DNA of 64,000 nt from NCBI GenBank assembly GCA_965228445.1, contig OZ245813.1, positions 1,426,001 through 1,490,000 on the forward strand, in the 5' to 3' direction. The notes beneath the pieces were generated by a model. It saw only the letters and a program-made list of their open reading frames with translations. It ran no database searches and had not been told where the DNA came from. Below are positions 8,469 through 17,460 of the stretch, piece after piece. The position numbers and the translations under genes were made by a program. This stretch comes from Thalassobaculum sp965228445. Its GTDB lineage: Bacteria > Pseudomonadota > Alphaproteobacteria > Thalassobaculales > Thalassobaculaceae. Positions within the stretch are counted from its first letter, which is position 1, and each line of letters begins with the position of its first letter.

Positions 8469-10091
8469 TCAGTCTCTCCCGATTGCCCGGCGCAGCGCCA
8501 GCCGCACCGCGCCGTCGTCATAGGCGGGCCAGCGCGCCACCACATGCTGGTCCGGCCGGATCAGGTAGACCGCCGCGTCCGCCTCACCCAGATAGCGCGC
8601 AGCCAGCGCTCCGCTCGGATCGTCGGACGCGGACAGGGAGAGCCGGGAAACCGCGACTCCGGCCTCCTCAAGCCGCTCGGGTGCGTCGGCATCGATGGTG
8701 AGCAGATGGAAGCCGTCCACCAGACGATCCAGCAGGAAGCCGTCGCCCAGAGGCACATCGGAGCACGGGCTGCCGGGCCGGCTGCGCGCGGGGCCGCCGG
8801 GCAGCGCGTCCTCGCCGTTCAAGGCCGAGCCGTCATAGGTGCAGGGCACCGACAGCCGGCCGGAATTCACCAGCGGCCGGGCAAAGGCGTAGTGCTCGCT
8901 CAAGTCCAGCACGGCCTCGCGGAACAGCCGGGACGTCTCCGATTTCGGGGTGATGAAGTCGGTGGCGCGGGTGGAGGCGAGGATGTTCTGGTCTGCCGCC
9001 GCTTCGCGCTCCGCCGCATAGCTGTCGAGCAGGCTCTCGGGTGCCGTCCCGTCGAGCACGAGCTTCAACTTCCAGGCCAGATTGTCCACGTCCTGCACCC
9101 CGGAATTGGCCCCGCGCGCGCCGAAGGGCGAGACCTGGTGGGCGCTGTCCCCGGCGAACAGCACCCGGCCGTGGCGAAAGCCGGTCATGCGGCGGCATTG
9201 GAAGGTGTAGATCGACTTCCAGGCGATCTCGTAGGCGATGTCGGGGCCGAGCATGCGGTCGATGCGCGCCCGCACGTTCTCGTCACGCAGTTCCATCTCC
9301 CGATCCACATGCCAGCCGATCTGAAAGTCGAGCCGCCAGACGTTGTCCGGCTGCTTGTGCAGCAGGGCCGAGGAGCCGGACTTGAAGGGCGGGTCGAACC
9401 AGAACCGCCGCTCGGTCGGGAAGTCCACATCCATCTTCACGTCGGCGATGAGAAAACTGTCCTCGAACACGCGGCCCTCGAAACCGAGGCCGAGAGCCGA
9501 CCGCACGGGCGAACCCGCGCCGTCGCAGGCGATCACCCAGTCGGCGGCGAGCCGGTACGGCCCGTCGGGGGTCAGCACCTCCAGGATCACGCATTCCTCG
9601 GATTGCGAAACGCCCTCTACCCGGTTGCGGCCGCGGATTTCCACGGGTGCGCCCGCCGCCTGGTCGGTGCGGATGCGGTCGACCAGGGCTTTTTCGAAGT
9701 ACGGCTGCTGCAGGTTGATGAAGGCCGGATAGCGGTGCCCAGCCTCGGGCAGCAGGTTGAACTCGAACACCTTGCGGTCGCGGTGGAACACCTTGCCCAG
9801 GTTCCACACCACGCCCCGGTTCAGCAGCTCCGCGCCGCAGCCGAGGCGGTCGGCGATCTCCAGGCTGCGCTTGGCGATGCAGATCGCCCGGCTGCCCATG
9901 CCGATGCCCTCGTGGTCGTCCAGCACCAGCACCGGCACGCCCTTCAGCCCGAGATCGAGAGCAGCACTCATCCCCACCGGCCCGCCGCCGACGATCACCA
10001 CCGGGTGGCGGACGGGCGCTGTCGCATCTTGGTCAGGGGAGCGCGCGTAGGGGTACTCCCGGAAGGCGAGCGTGTAGCGATCCTGAAGCAT
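8469..10091 (-). CDS. FAD-dependent aromatic-ring monooxygenase (PheA/TfdB/MhpA type)
   Basis: This 540-residue class A flavoprotein hydroxylase has an FAD-binding Rossmann motif VVIVGGGPVGMSAALDLG near residues 30-47, a middle DG motif (ACDGAGSPVRSALG) and the second FAD motif GRVLFAGDSAHQVSPFGARG. The C-terminal 130 residues form the thioredoxin-like tail usual in this group. Such enzymes add one oxygen to phenolic rings using NAD(P)H. I chose the ATG at 10091 because the Rossmann fold begins about 30 residues later. It is the second gene of the operon. Relatives include 3-(3-hydroxyphenyl)propionate and 3-hydroxybenzoate hydroxylases; the substrate cannot be determined. Confidence 0.87.
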   Translation of the reverse strand: MLQDRYTLAFREYPYARSPDQDATAPVRHPVVIVGGGPVGMSAALDLGLKGVPVLVLDDHEGIGMGSRAICIAKRSLEIADRLGCGAELLNRGVVWNLGKVFHRDRKVFEFNLLPEAGHRYPAFINLQQPYFEKALVDRIRTDQAAGAPVEIRGRNRVEGVSQSEECVILEVLTPDGPYRLAADWVIACDGAGSPVRSALGLGFEGRVFEDSFLIADVKMDVDFPTERRFWFDPPFKSGSSALLHKQPDNVWRLDFQIGWHVDREMELRDENVRARIDRMLGPDIAYEIAWKSIYTFQCRRMTGFRHGRVLFAGDSAHQVSPFGARGANSGVQDVDNLAWKLKLVLDGTAPESLLDSYAAEREAAADQNILASTRATDFITPKSETSRLFREAVLDLSEHYAFARPLVNSGRLSVPCTYDGSALNGEDALPGGPARSRPGSPCSDVPLGDGFLLDRLVDGFHLLTIDADAPERLEEAGVAVSRLSLSASDDPSGALAARYLGEADAAVYLIRPDQHVVARWPAYDDGAVRLALRRAIGRD

Positions 10092-10119
10092 CGCCGGTCT
10101 CCCCGCTGGCGCGCGGCAG

Positions 10120-11070
10120 CTAGCCCTGCAACGCCTCCCACATCTCCAGATCGCGCTGGGCGGTCCAGATGCGCGGCGTGTCGATGCCGCGGGCCTCGTC
10201 ATAGGCGCGGGCGACGTTGAACGGCAGGCAGTGCTCGTAGATGGCGTAGTCCTTGAACTTGGCGTCGCAGGCGTCGCGCACCGCGTCCCAGGCGTCCTTC
10301 AGGCTGCCGCCACGGGCCGCCACCTTCTGGGCCGGGCGGTAGGTGCTCTCCACGAAGTCGCGGGTCGCCTCCAGGCCGGCATCGACCCGGTCGATCCCGA
10401 CCAGCGCGTCGCCGCGGCCCGGCGCAATGGAGTGCGGGTTGTAGGCTTTCACCGCGTCGAGCGTGCCGCCCCAATCCTCGAAATGCCCGTCCCCGCAGTA
10501 GCAGGCGGAGTGATACTCGACGATGTCGCCAGTGAACATGACCTGCTCGTCCGGCACCCAGATCACCGCGTCGCCGGCGGTGTGGGCGCGGCCGATCTGC
10601 TTGATCTCGACCTTGCGGTTGCCGAGATAGACCGTCATCGAATCCGAGAAGGTGGTGGTCGGCCAGGTCAGGCCGGGGATGCTCTCATGCCCCTCGAACA
10701 GGCGCGGGAAGCGCTGGAACTCGCTGTCCCAGTCCTCCTGGCCGCGCTCGACCACCATGGAGCGGGCCTTGTCCGACATGATGACCTGCACGTCGCCGAA
10801 GGCGCTGGCGCCGAGCACGCGGACCGCGTGGTAGTGGGTCAGGACCACATGGGTGATCGGCTTGTCGGTGACCTCGCGGACCTTGGCGATGACCATCTCG
10901 GCCAGGCGCGGCGTGGCCTGGGCCTCGACGATCATGACGCTGTCCTCGCCGATGATGACGCCGGAATTCGGGTCGCCCTCGGCGGTGAAGGCCCAGAGAT
11001 CCTTGCCAACCTCGGTGAAGCTGATCTTCTTCTCGCCCAGGTCTCCCTGGCTTGCGAATGCCTTCGCCAT
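10120..11070 (-). CDS. MBL-fold hydrolase with degenerate metal motif
   Basis: This 316-residue metallo-beta-lactamase-fold protein opens MAKAFASQGDLGEKKISF after a GGGAGGAA ribosome site. The usual THxHxDH motif is altered: residues 78-84 read THYHAVR, so the second-site Asp and His are Val83 and Arg84. The third-motif His163 (RAHTAGD) and bridging Asp182 (FTGD) are kept. The C-terminal metal His is replaced, with PGRGD at about 218-221. The protein could bind one metal or none. It is the first gene of the operon with the flavin monooxygenase, DUF2783 and fahA, so it may open a lactone or thioester intermediate, or be non-catalytic. Substitution of several ligands argues against a sequencing error. 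Confidence 0.8.
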   Translation of the reverse strand: MAKAFASQGDLGEKKISFTEVGKDLWAFTAEGDPNSGVIIGEDSVMIVEAQATPRLAEMVIAKVREVTDKPITHVVLTHYHAVRVLGASAFGDVQVIMSDKARSMVVERGQEDWDSEFQRFPRLFEGHESIPGLTWPTTTFSDSMTVYLGNRKVEIKQIGRAHTAGDAVIWVPDEQVMFTGDIVEYHSACYCGDGHFEDWGGTLDAVKAYNPHSIAPGRGDALVGIDRVDAGLEATRDFVESTYRPAQKVAARGGSLKDAWDAVRDACDAKFKDYAIYEHCLPFNVARAYDEARGIDTPRIWTAQRDLEMWEALQG

Positions 11071-11217
11071 GCACTTCCTCCCGTTCATGCCGCTCCGGTG
11101 GGCGCGTCGGCGCGTCCGGGGCCGTGGTCTGGTTCCGTTGGAGCGAACCTTAACCCAGAGCGGGTTCCTCCCGTACAGGATGAATTGCGGGGATTGATGT
11201 CGCCGCTACCCTTTCAA

Positions 11218-11322
11218 GTCTTCCCGCCCCCCGCGCCGGGACCGAGAGGAGCAGCAGCCGGAGCGTTGCGAGTTAGGCTCCAGCGCGCGGATGGCTCGGT
11301 CCCGGCGCAGGGCCGGGAAGAC
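11218..11322. repeat. Palindromic intergenic repeat, copy A
   Basis: The left arm, GTCTTCCCGCCC through GGGACCGA (11218-11245), and the right arm, TCGGTCCC through GGGAAGAC (11296-11322), are near-perfect inverted repeats of about 27 bases around a 50-base centre. The core GCCGGGACC/GGTCCCGGC also occurs in the element at 1136-1250. It is non-coding and lies upstream of the divergent MBL gene. Confidence 0.65.
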
Positions 11323-11360
11323 GGGAAGGAAGTAAGCCCCTGTAGACGAGCAATATGCCC

Positions 11361-11481
11361 GCCCTTCGACACGCCCTGCGGGCTGCTCAGGGTGTGAGGT
11401 TTCTTGTGAGTTCCAGGAGACTGACCTCACCCTGAGCAGCCCCGCCACGGTGCCTATCCGGGGCGGGGCGTGTCGAAGGGC
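11361..11481. repeat. Palindromic intergenic repeat family B, copy 1
   Basis: GCCCTTCGACACGCCC at 11361 onward, followed by GCTGCTCAGGGTG, is mirrored by CACCCTGAGCAGC (about 11427-11440) and GGGCGTGTCGAAGGGC ending at 11481. A second copy with the same arms lies at 53967-54075. The element sits just downstream of the M20 gene end. Together with copy A it accounts for most of the 430-base gene-free stretch 11071-11503. I see no credible gene in the rest of that stretch. Confidence 0.8.
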
Positions 11482-11503
11482 GGGGCGAGGTCGAACGAGC
11501 CGC

Positions 11504-12703
11504 TTACGCCGCCTTCGGCAGCAGCTTCTCCACCAGCAACGCCCAATAGGACGCGCCGTACGGCAGGGCCGCGTCGTTGAAGTCGTAGGCCGGGTTATGG
11601 ACGTTCACCCCGCCATCGTCGCCGATCCCGTTGCCGAGGTTGATATAGCAGCCCGGGCGGTGCTGCAGCATGTAGGCGAAGTCCTCCGCCCCCATCACCG
11701 GCTCGGCGTCCGTGTCCACATTCTCCTCGCCGACCAGCTCGCGCGCGATGGCGGCCGCCTTCTCGATGTGGGCCGGGTCGTTGACCAGGGCCGGATAGCG
11801 GCGGTCGTACTTGACCTCGACCGTGCAGTCGAAACCCTCGGCAATCGACGTGCAGATCTTCTTCATCTTGGCCTCGACCATGTCCTGCACCTCCGGCTTG
11901 AAGGTCCGCACGGTGCCCTGCATGTAGACCAGGTCCGGGACCACGTTACCGGTATGACCGCCGGACACCTGGGTCACCGAGAGCACCGCGCTGTCCAGCG
12001 GATCGGTCGAACGGCTGACGATGGACTGCAGGGCCAGCACGATCTGCGCCTGGACGATGATCGGGTCGATGGTCTTGTGCGGGCGCGCCGCGTGGCCGCC
12101 ATAGCCATGGATGGAGATCTCGAACATGTCGGCGCCGGCCATGGACGGGCCCGGGCGCATGCAGATCTTGCCGACGGGCAGGCCCGGCCGGTTGTGCATG
12201 CCGTAGACCGCGTCGACCGGGTACTTCTCGAACAGCCCGTCATCCTCGACCATCACCCGGCCGCCGGCGACGTTCTCCTCGGCCGGCTGGAAGATCAGCA
12301 CGACCTCGCCGGAGAAGTTGCGGGTCTCCGCCAGGTAGCGCGCCGCCCCCAGCAGAATCGCGGTGTGGCCGTCATGACCGCAGCCATGCATCTTGCCCGG
12401 GATCGTCGAGGCCCAGGGCTTGCCGGTCGCCTCGATGATGTCGAGCGCGTCGAAATCCGCGCGGATGCCGATCCGGCCGCCGTCCCCGCCCCCCACTGGT
12501 TTGCCGTTCCCCTTGATCGTCGCGACGATGCCGGTCTTCGCCAGCCCGCGCTCGATGTGGTCGACGCCGATCTCCTCCAGCCGCTTGGCGATGAAGTCCG
12601 AGGTCCAGACCTCCTCGAAGGCGGTCTCGGGATGGGCGTGCATTTCGCGGCGCCACTCGGTCATTTCCTCGTGGAAGTCGGCGATGCGGTTGATGATCGG
12701 CAT
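11504..12703 (-). CDS. M20 family amidohydrolase (hippurate/N-acyl-amino-acid type)
   Basis: This 399-residue di-metal peptidase-like amidohydrolase has the M20D pattern. RADFDALDIIE is near residue 81, GCGHDGHT at 107-114 supplies the metal Cys/His and His ligands, and the catalytic Glu pair is in FQPAEENVAGG near 142-143. YGMHNRPGLPVGK follows, and the C-terminal metal His is in VNVHNPAYDF. These enzymes remove acyl groups from N-acyl amino acids such as hippurate, indole-acetyl amino acids or N-carbamoyl compounds. The usual P of the DALPI motif is D here, a mild deviation. It is divergent from hyuA across 127 bases, so the two may respond to the same signal. The ATG at 12703 gives the family length. 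Confidence 0.88.
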   Translation of the reverse strand: MPIINRIADFHEEMTEWRREMHAHPETAFEEVWTSDFIAKRLEEIGVDHIERGLAKTGIVATIKGNGKPVGGGDGGRIGIRADFDALDIIEATGKPWASTIPGKMHGCGHDGHTAILLGAARYLAETRNFSGEVVLIFQPAEENVAGGRVMVEDDGLFEKYPVDAVYGMHNRPGLPVGKICMRPGPSMAGADMFEISIHGYGGHAARPHKTIDPIIVQAQIVLALQSIVSRSTDPLDSAVLSVTQVSGGHTGNVVPDLVYMQGTVRTFKPEVQDMVEAKMKKICTSIAEGFDCTVEVKYDRRYPALVNDPAHIEKAAAIARELVGEENVDTDAEPVMGAEDFAYMLQHRPGCYINLGNGIGDDGGVNVHNPAYDFNDAALPYGASYWALLVEKLLPKAA

Positions 12704-12830
12704 GGAAGGCTCCTGACATGAATCCGGCCAGACTAGGCGCAGCCGAAATCCCTGCCAAGATCGTGTCTTGACGCCGCGTGGGCCGCCCTCTGTCATGATC
12801 GCCCGCCTCGCGAACCCCGAAGGATCCCTC

Positions 12831-14873
12831 TTGGCCGCCATCCGCATCGCCGTCGATATCGGCGGCACCTTCACCGATCTGCAGATCCTGAACGAGGAGT
12901 CCGGAGCGGCCGACGCCCACAAGGTGCCGACCACCCCGGCCGACCCGTCGGAGGGCCTGATCACCGGCATCGTGGAAGCGTCGCAACGCCTCGGGTTCGC
13001 CCTGTCGGACATCCGCGCGATCATGCACGGCACCACCATCGCCACCAACGCGGTGCTGGAGCGCAAGCTGCCGGCGGGCGCGCTGCTGATGACCGAGGGC
13101 TTCACCGACGTGCTGGAGATCGGCCGGCATTTCCGCAGCGTGGTCTATGCCAACAAGGCCGAGGAGCGGGCGCTGCTGATCCCACGCGCCCGGCGCTATC
13201 CGATCGGCGAGCGGCTGCGGGCCGACGGAACGGTCGAGCGCACGCTCGATGCCGACAGCGTGCGCGCCGCCGCCCGCAGGGCCGCCGATGCGGGGGTCAA
13301 AGCCATCGCCATCTGCCTGCTGCACGCCTATGCCAATCCGGAGCACGAGCTGGAGGCCGCCCGCATCGTGCAGGAGGAGCTGCCGGACGCCTATGTCTCC
13401 TGTTCCCACGCGGTCAGCCCGGAGATCCGCGAGTTCGAGCGCGCCTCGACCACCGTGCTGAACGCCCTGCTGATGCCGGTGGTGAAGACCTACCTGTCCA
13501 AGCTGCGCGGTCGGCTGTCCGATACCGGCATCACCGCGCCGGTCTATCTGGTGCAGTCCAACGGCGGCGTCACCACGCCGGAGACCGCGGGCGAGCAGCC
13601 GGCCCGCCTGCTGCTGTCGGGTCCCGCCGGCGGGGCACGGGCGGCGGAGGTGCTGTCGGCCGAGCTCGGCATCGGCAACCTGATCGCCGTCGACATGGGC
13701 GGCACCTCCTATGACGTGTCGATCGTCGACAACGGCGCCATCCGCCTGGTCACCGAGGGCAAGGTCGACGGGCTGCCGGTGCGCCTGCCGATGATCGAGA
13801 TCCGCACCATCGGCGCCGGCGGCGGCTCCATCGCCCGGGTGGACGAGACCGGCCGGCTCTATGTCGGCCCGGAGAGCGCCGGCGCGACCCCCGGCCCGGT
13901 CAGCTACCGGCGCGGCGGCACCGAACCCGCCGTGACCGACGCCAATGTGGCGTTGGGGCGGATCGATCCGGACTTCTTCCTCGGCGGCGCGATGACCCTC
14001 GACGTGGATGGCGCCCGCACCGCGCTGTCGGAGCGGGTGGCGACGCCGCTCGGCCTGGAGGACGGGCCGGCGGCCGACGGCATCGTCGCCATCGCCACCA
14101 CCCACATGGCCTCGGCCATCCGGCTGTCGCTGTTCGAGAAGGGGCTGGATCCCAGCGACTTCGCCCTGATCTCCTTCGGTGGCGCCGGCGGTCTGCATGC
14201 CTGCGACACGGCGGCGGAGATCGGAGCCGCCCGCGTCGTCTTCCCGCGCGATCCCGGCACGCTCAGCGCCTGGGGCATGCTGTTCAGCGACGTGGTGCAC
14301 GACATCGCCCGCTCCCGCCTGATGAAGGCCGAGGCGGCGAACCTGGGCGAGGTGCAGAGCCTGATCGCCGAGATGCAGACAGACGGCGAGGCGTCCCTCG
14401 CCCGCGACGGCATCCCGGAGAGCGAGCGCAGCTATCCGGTCACCCTGGACCTGCGCTATCCAGGTCAGGCCTACGAGATCGGCGTGGCCTTCGACGGCGA
14501 CCTGGCGGCGACGGTCACCGCTTTCCACGACGCCCATGAGAAACAGTACGCCCATGCCGAGCGGCATGTGACGCCGGAAATCGTCACCCTGCGCATGGCC
14601 GCCACCGGCCGGCTCAGCAAGCCGGCAGCGCGGCCGTTCGCGGGCGGGAGCGACGTCATCGTCAAGGCGACCCGTTCCGTGCGCCTCGCGGGGGCGATCC
14701 GCGACACCGCCATCGTCGACCGGGAGACCCTCGGCCCCGGTGCCACGCTGGCCGGACCGGCGATCATCGAGGAGGCCCATTCCACCCTGCTGATCCCGCC
14801 CGGATGGGCCCTCGCCGTCCACCCCAGCGGTGCCCTGATCGCCACCCTGACCGCCGAAGGAGATGCGTCATGA
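12831..14873 (+). CDS. hyuA: Hydantoinase/oxoprolinase family subunit A (HyuA-like)
   Basis: This 680-residue ATP-dependent amidohydrolase subunit has the acetate/sugar kinase-like N-domain opening IAVDIGGTFTDLQ. It continues with MHGTTIATNAVLERK, a phosphate-binding VDMGGTSYDVS near residue 290, and the conserved RTIGAGGGSIA. The family includes N-methylhydantoinase A, 5-oxoprolinase A and acetone/acetophenone carboxylase subunits. I chose TTG 12831 because GAAGGA lies six bases upstream and the protein then starts MAAIRIAVDIGGTF as in relatives. An ATG at 12795 without a ribosome site would add 12 residues. It is translationally coupled to hyuB by an ATGA overlap. The exact substrate is not readable. 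Confidence 0.9.
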   Translation: MAAIRIAVDIGGTFTDLQILNEESGAADAHKVPTTPADPSEGLITGIVEASQRLGFALSDIRAIMHGTTIATNAVLERKLPAGALLMTEGFTDVLEIGRHFRSVVYANKAEERALLIPRARRYPIGERLRADGTVERTLDADSVRAAARRAADAGVKAIAICLLHAYANPEHELEAARIVQEELPDAYVSCSHAVSPEIREFERASTTVLNALLMPVVKTYLSKLRGRLSDTGITAPVYLVQSNGGVTTPETAGEQPARLLLSGPAGGARAAEVLSAELGIGNLIAVDMGGTSYDVSIVDNGAIRLVTEGKVDGLPVRLPMIEIRTIGAGGGSIARVDETGRLYVGPESAGATPGPVSYRRGGTEPAVTDANVALGRIDPDFFLGGAMTLDVDGARTALSERVATPLGLEDGPAADGIVAIATTHMASAIRLSLFEKGLDPSDFALISFGGAGGLHACDTAAEIGAARVVFPRDPGTLSAWGMLFSDVVHDIARSRLMKAEAANLGEVQSLIAEMQTDGEASLARDGIPESERSYPVTLDLRYPGQAYEIGVAFDGDLAATVTAFHDAHEKQYAHAERHVTPEIVTLRMAATGRLSKPAARPFAGGSDVIVKATRSVRLAGAIRDTAIVDRETLGPGATLAGPAIIEEAHSTLLIPPGWALAVHPSGALIATLTAEGDAS

Positions 14874-16519
14874 GCGTGCCCGAGCTCGATCCCGTCCAGG
14901 TGGAGATCATCCGCAACGCCCTGGTGGCGGCCGCCGAAGAGATGAGCGTCACCATCTGGCGCACCAGCCGCTCGTCGGTGGTGCGCGACCTGCTCGACTA
15001 TTCGACCTGCGTGTTCGACGCCGATGGCGGCGCGGTCGGGCAGTCCACCGCGATCCCGATCCACCTGAACTCCATGCCCTCCTGCCTGGCCGAGATCCTG
15101 GCCAACCACATCCCGATCGAGGAGTGGGAGGACGGCGACATCATCATCACCAACGATCCCTATGCCGGCGGCCAGCACCTGTCCGACATCCAGACCTTCA
15201 AGCCGGTGTTCCACGAAGGTAGGCGGATCGCCATCGCCGGCATCCTGGTGCACCACCTGGACGTGGGCGGCGGCGCGGCCGGCTCCTACGATCCCAGCGC
15301 CACCGAGATCCAGCAGGAGGGCTTCCGCATCCCGCCGCTGAAGATCGCCGAGCGCGGCAAGCGCAACGAGGCGGTGGTGAAGCTGCTGCTGCGCCAGACC
15401 CGCGAGCCGGCCAATGTGGGCGGCGACTTCGCCTCCCAGCTCGCCGCGCTGGAGACCGGTGCGGCCAACCTGAAGCGCATTGTCGCGCGCTACGGCCCGG
15501 ATACCCTCGCCGCCGCCATGGCGCGCATCCAGGACCAATCGGAAGCCGCCATGCGGGCGATGATCCGCGACGTGCCGGACGGCACCTACAGTTTCGAGGA
15601 TTTCGTCGACGACGACGGCATCGACCGGGACACCCGACTGCGGATCGCGGTGACGCTGACCGTGAAGGGCGACGGCATGACGATCGACCTGGACGGCTCC
15701 AGCCCCCAGGCAAAGGGCCCCGTGAACTGCACCTATGCCATGGCCTATTCGGCCGCGATGTGCGGCGTGCTGATGTCGCTCGGCACCGAGATCCCGGCCA
15801 ATGCGGGCTGCTACCGCCCGGCGACGGTCTCGGCCCCGCCCGGCACGGTGGTGAACTGCCGCTACCCTGCCCCCGTCGCCAACCGGATGGCGACCGGCCA
15901 CCGGGTGGTGAACGCGGTGATGGGCGCCTTCCATCAGGCGATCCCGGGCAAGGTGCCGGCCGCCTATTACGGGGTCAGCTACGCCACGGCGATGAACTGC
16001 ATCCACGCCGACGGCAGCCGGCAGGTCTATTTCGATCTGGAATGCGGCGGCTGGGGCGGCCATCCGGACGAGGACGGCGCCAGCGGCTTCTCCTGCGGGC
16101 TGCACAACATCTCCAACGCCCCGATGGAGATGCTGGAGAACAGTCTGCCCATCCAGTTCCAGGAATACGCCCTGGTGCCGGACAGCGGCGGCAAGGGCCG
16201 CACCCGCGGCGGCCTCGGACTCGCCCGCGCCTACCGGCTGGAGACGCCGACGGGGGTGTTCGCGGCCAATCTCGACCGCTTCAAGGTCCGTCCCTATGGC
16301 CTCGCCGGCGGCGAACCGGGCCAGCCCGGCCGCCTGACGGTGACCCGCGCGGCGACCGGAAAGACTGAGGACCTTCCCTCGAAGGTCTCCGGCGTGCCGG
16401 CGGCGAAGGGCGACGTCTTCCGGCTGCAGACCGCCGGCGGCGGCGGCTACGGCGACCCGGCCGAGCGAAGCGCCGCGGCGAAGGCCTTCGACGTGGAAAA
16501 CGGATATACGAGCGGATGA
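14870..16519 (+). CDS. hyuB: Hydantoinase/oxoprolinase family subunit B (HyuB-like)
   Basis: This 549-residue partner of HyuA opens LDPVQVEIIRNALVAAAEEM, the standard HyuB start. Conserved family segments follow: DLLDYSTCVFDADG, the metal-associated NDPYAGGQHLSD near residue 99, ILVHHLDVGGGAAGSY, and the C-terminal GGLGLARAYRL and GGGGYGDP. HyuA and HyuB form the ATP-dependent complex that opens hydantoins or 5-oxoproline-like rings. Its start overlaps the hyuA stop by four bases. Downstream it converges on the N-formylglutamate-amidohydrolase-like gene with a 38-base gap. Confidence 0.92.
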   Translation: MSVPELDPVQVEIIRNALVAAAEEMSVTIWRTSRSSVVRDLLDYSTCVFDADGGAVGQSTAIPIHLNSMPSCLAEILANHIPIEEWEDGDIIITNDPYAGGQHLSDIQTFKPVFHEGRRIAIAGILVHHLDVGGGAAGSYDPSATEIQQEGFRIPPLKIAERGKRNEAVVKLLLRQTREPANVGGDFASQLAALETGAANLKRIVARYGPDTLAAAMARIQDQSEAAMRAMIRDVPDGTYSFEDFVDDDGIDRDTRLRIAVTLTVKGDGMTIDLDGSSPQAKGPVNCTYAMAYSAAMCGVLMSLGTEIPANAGCYRPATVSAPPGTVVNCRYPAPVANRMATGHRVVNAVMGAFHQAIPGKVPAAYYGVSYATAMNCIHADGSRQVYFDLECGGWGGHPDEDGASGFSCGLHNISNAPMEMLENSLPIQFQEYALVPDSGGKGRTRGGLGLARAYRLETPTGVFAANLDRFKVRPYGLAGGEPGQPGRLTVTRAATGKTEDLPSKVSGVPAAKGDVFRLQTAGGGGYGDPAERSAAAKAFDVENGYTSG

Positions 16520-16557
16520 CCCAGCCCCGGCACGGAGTCGGGGAACGGTCGAGCGAC

Positions 16558-17460
16558 CTATGTCGACGGGGCGGAACAGGCCGCCAGGCGATCCCGGACG
16601 AAGCCCGCCAGGCCTTCCAGGAACCCATCCAGATCCGCCTTCAGGGCCTCGAAGCCGGCGGTCTTCTCGAAGCTGTCGCTGTCCATGTATAGCGCCCGAT
16701 TGAGCTCGATCTGCAGCGAGTGCCGACCGGCGGCGGGGTCGGAATGCCGGACCACCAGTTCGGCGCCCTTGTACGGATGGTTGATCGACACCCGATAGCC
16801 CAGGCCCCGCAGCAGACCCGCCGCCGTCTCGATGAAGTCGGCGTCGCAGGTCGCCCCTTCGCGGTTGCTCAGCACCATGTCGGGCCGCGCCGCACCCGCG
16901 TCCACGTTCATCGCGTTGCCGACCGGCTTCATCGAATGGCAGTCGATGTGGAACGCCGTCCCGAACCGCCCGTGCGCCGCGTCGATCGCCGAGGCGACGG
17001 CGGCGTGGTAGGGCCGGTGATAGGTCTCCAGCCGGTGCATCACCTCGGCCACGGACAGCTTTCGGTCGTAGATCGGCCGGCCCTTCAAGATGTAGCGGCG
17101 GATCACGCCCACGCCGTACTCGGTCTTCTCGCCCGGATTGACCGGCAGCGGCCAGTCGCCCTCGATCAGGGCCAGGGCGAGATCGTCCTCGGCTCGGTTG
17201 GCGTCGATATAGGCGCGCGGAAATCGGGCAGCGATCAGAGTCGCGCCGACCGCAGGCGCATGGCCGAACAGTTCGTCGACGAAGCGATCGACCGAGGTCA
17301 TCAGCTCGGCCTCGGTGACCACGTGGCCGAAATCGGCCGGCCAGTCGGCGCTGTTATGCGGGCTGTCCACCACCAGCGGGATCGCCGCGCCCACCGGGTC
17401 CCGGCGCTGCAGGACGCCGGGAACCACGTGGTCGGGTGGCCCCGGCCGGTGCGCCGTCAT
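16558..17460 (-). CDS. N-formylglutamate amidohydrolase family protein
   Basis: This 300-residue protein has the N-formylglutamate deformylase (HutG-type) pattern: VVDSPHNSADWP near residue 30, FVDELFGHAP, RAYIDANRAEDD, and the metal site HIDCHSMKP near residue 170. Near the C-terminus HSLQIELNRALYMD supplies the conserved Glu. Members hydrolyse N-formyl or N-carbamoyl amino acids. It is the last gene of the dpp operon, overlapping dppF by four bases (ATGA). It therefore probably acts on something the importer brings in rather than in histidine degradation; no hut genes are nearby. Confidence 0.87.
   Translation of the reverse strand: MTAHRPGPPDHVVPGVLQRRDPVGAAIPLVVDSPHNSADWPADFGHVVTEAELMTSVDRFVDELFGHAPAVGATLIAARFPRAYIDANRAEDDLALALIEGDWPLPVNPGEKTEYGVGVIRRYILKGRPIYDRKLSVAEVMHRLETYHRPYHAAVASAIDAAHGRFGTAFHIDCHSMKPVGNAMNVDAGAARPDMVLSNREGATCDADFIETAAGLLRGLGYRVSINHPYKGAELVVRHSDPAAGRHSLQIELNRALYMDSDSFEKTAGFEALKADLDGFLEGLAGFVRDRLAACSAPST

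Noticed and set aside
11071..11217. EcfG-like promoter before the MBL gene
   Set aside because: A GTTCC at 11164-11168 on the plus strand has AAC-like bases upstream, but spacing and the CGTT complement do not fit.
12372..14822. Very long open reading frame on the minus strand opposite hyuA
   Set aside because: It is a high-GC shadow frame: composition is His/Arg/Gly-rich with no family motif, while the plus-strand HyuA has full conserved motifs.
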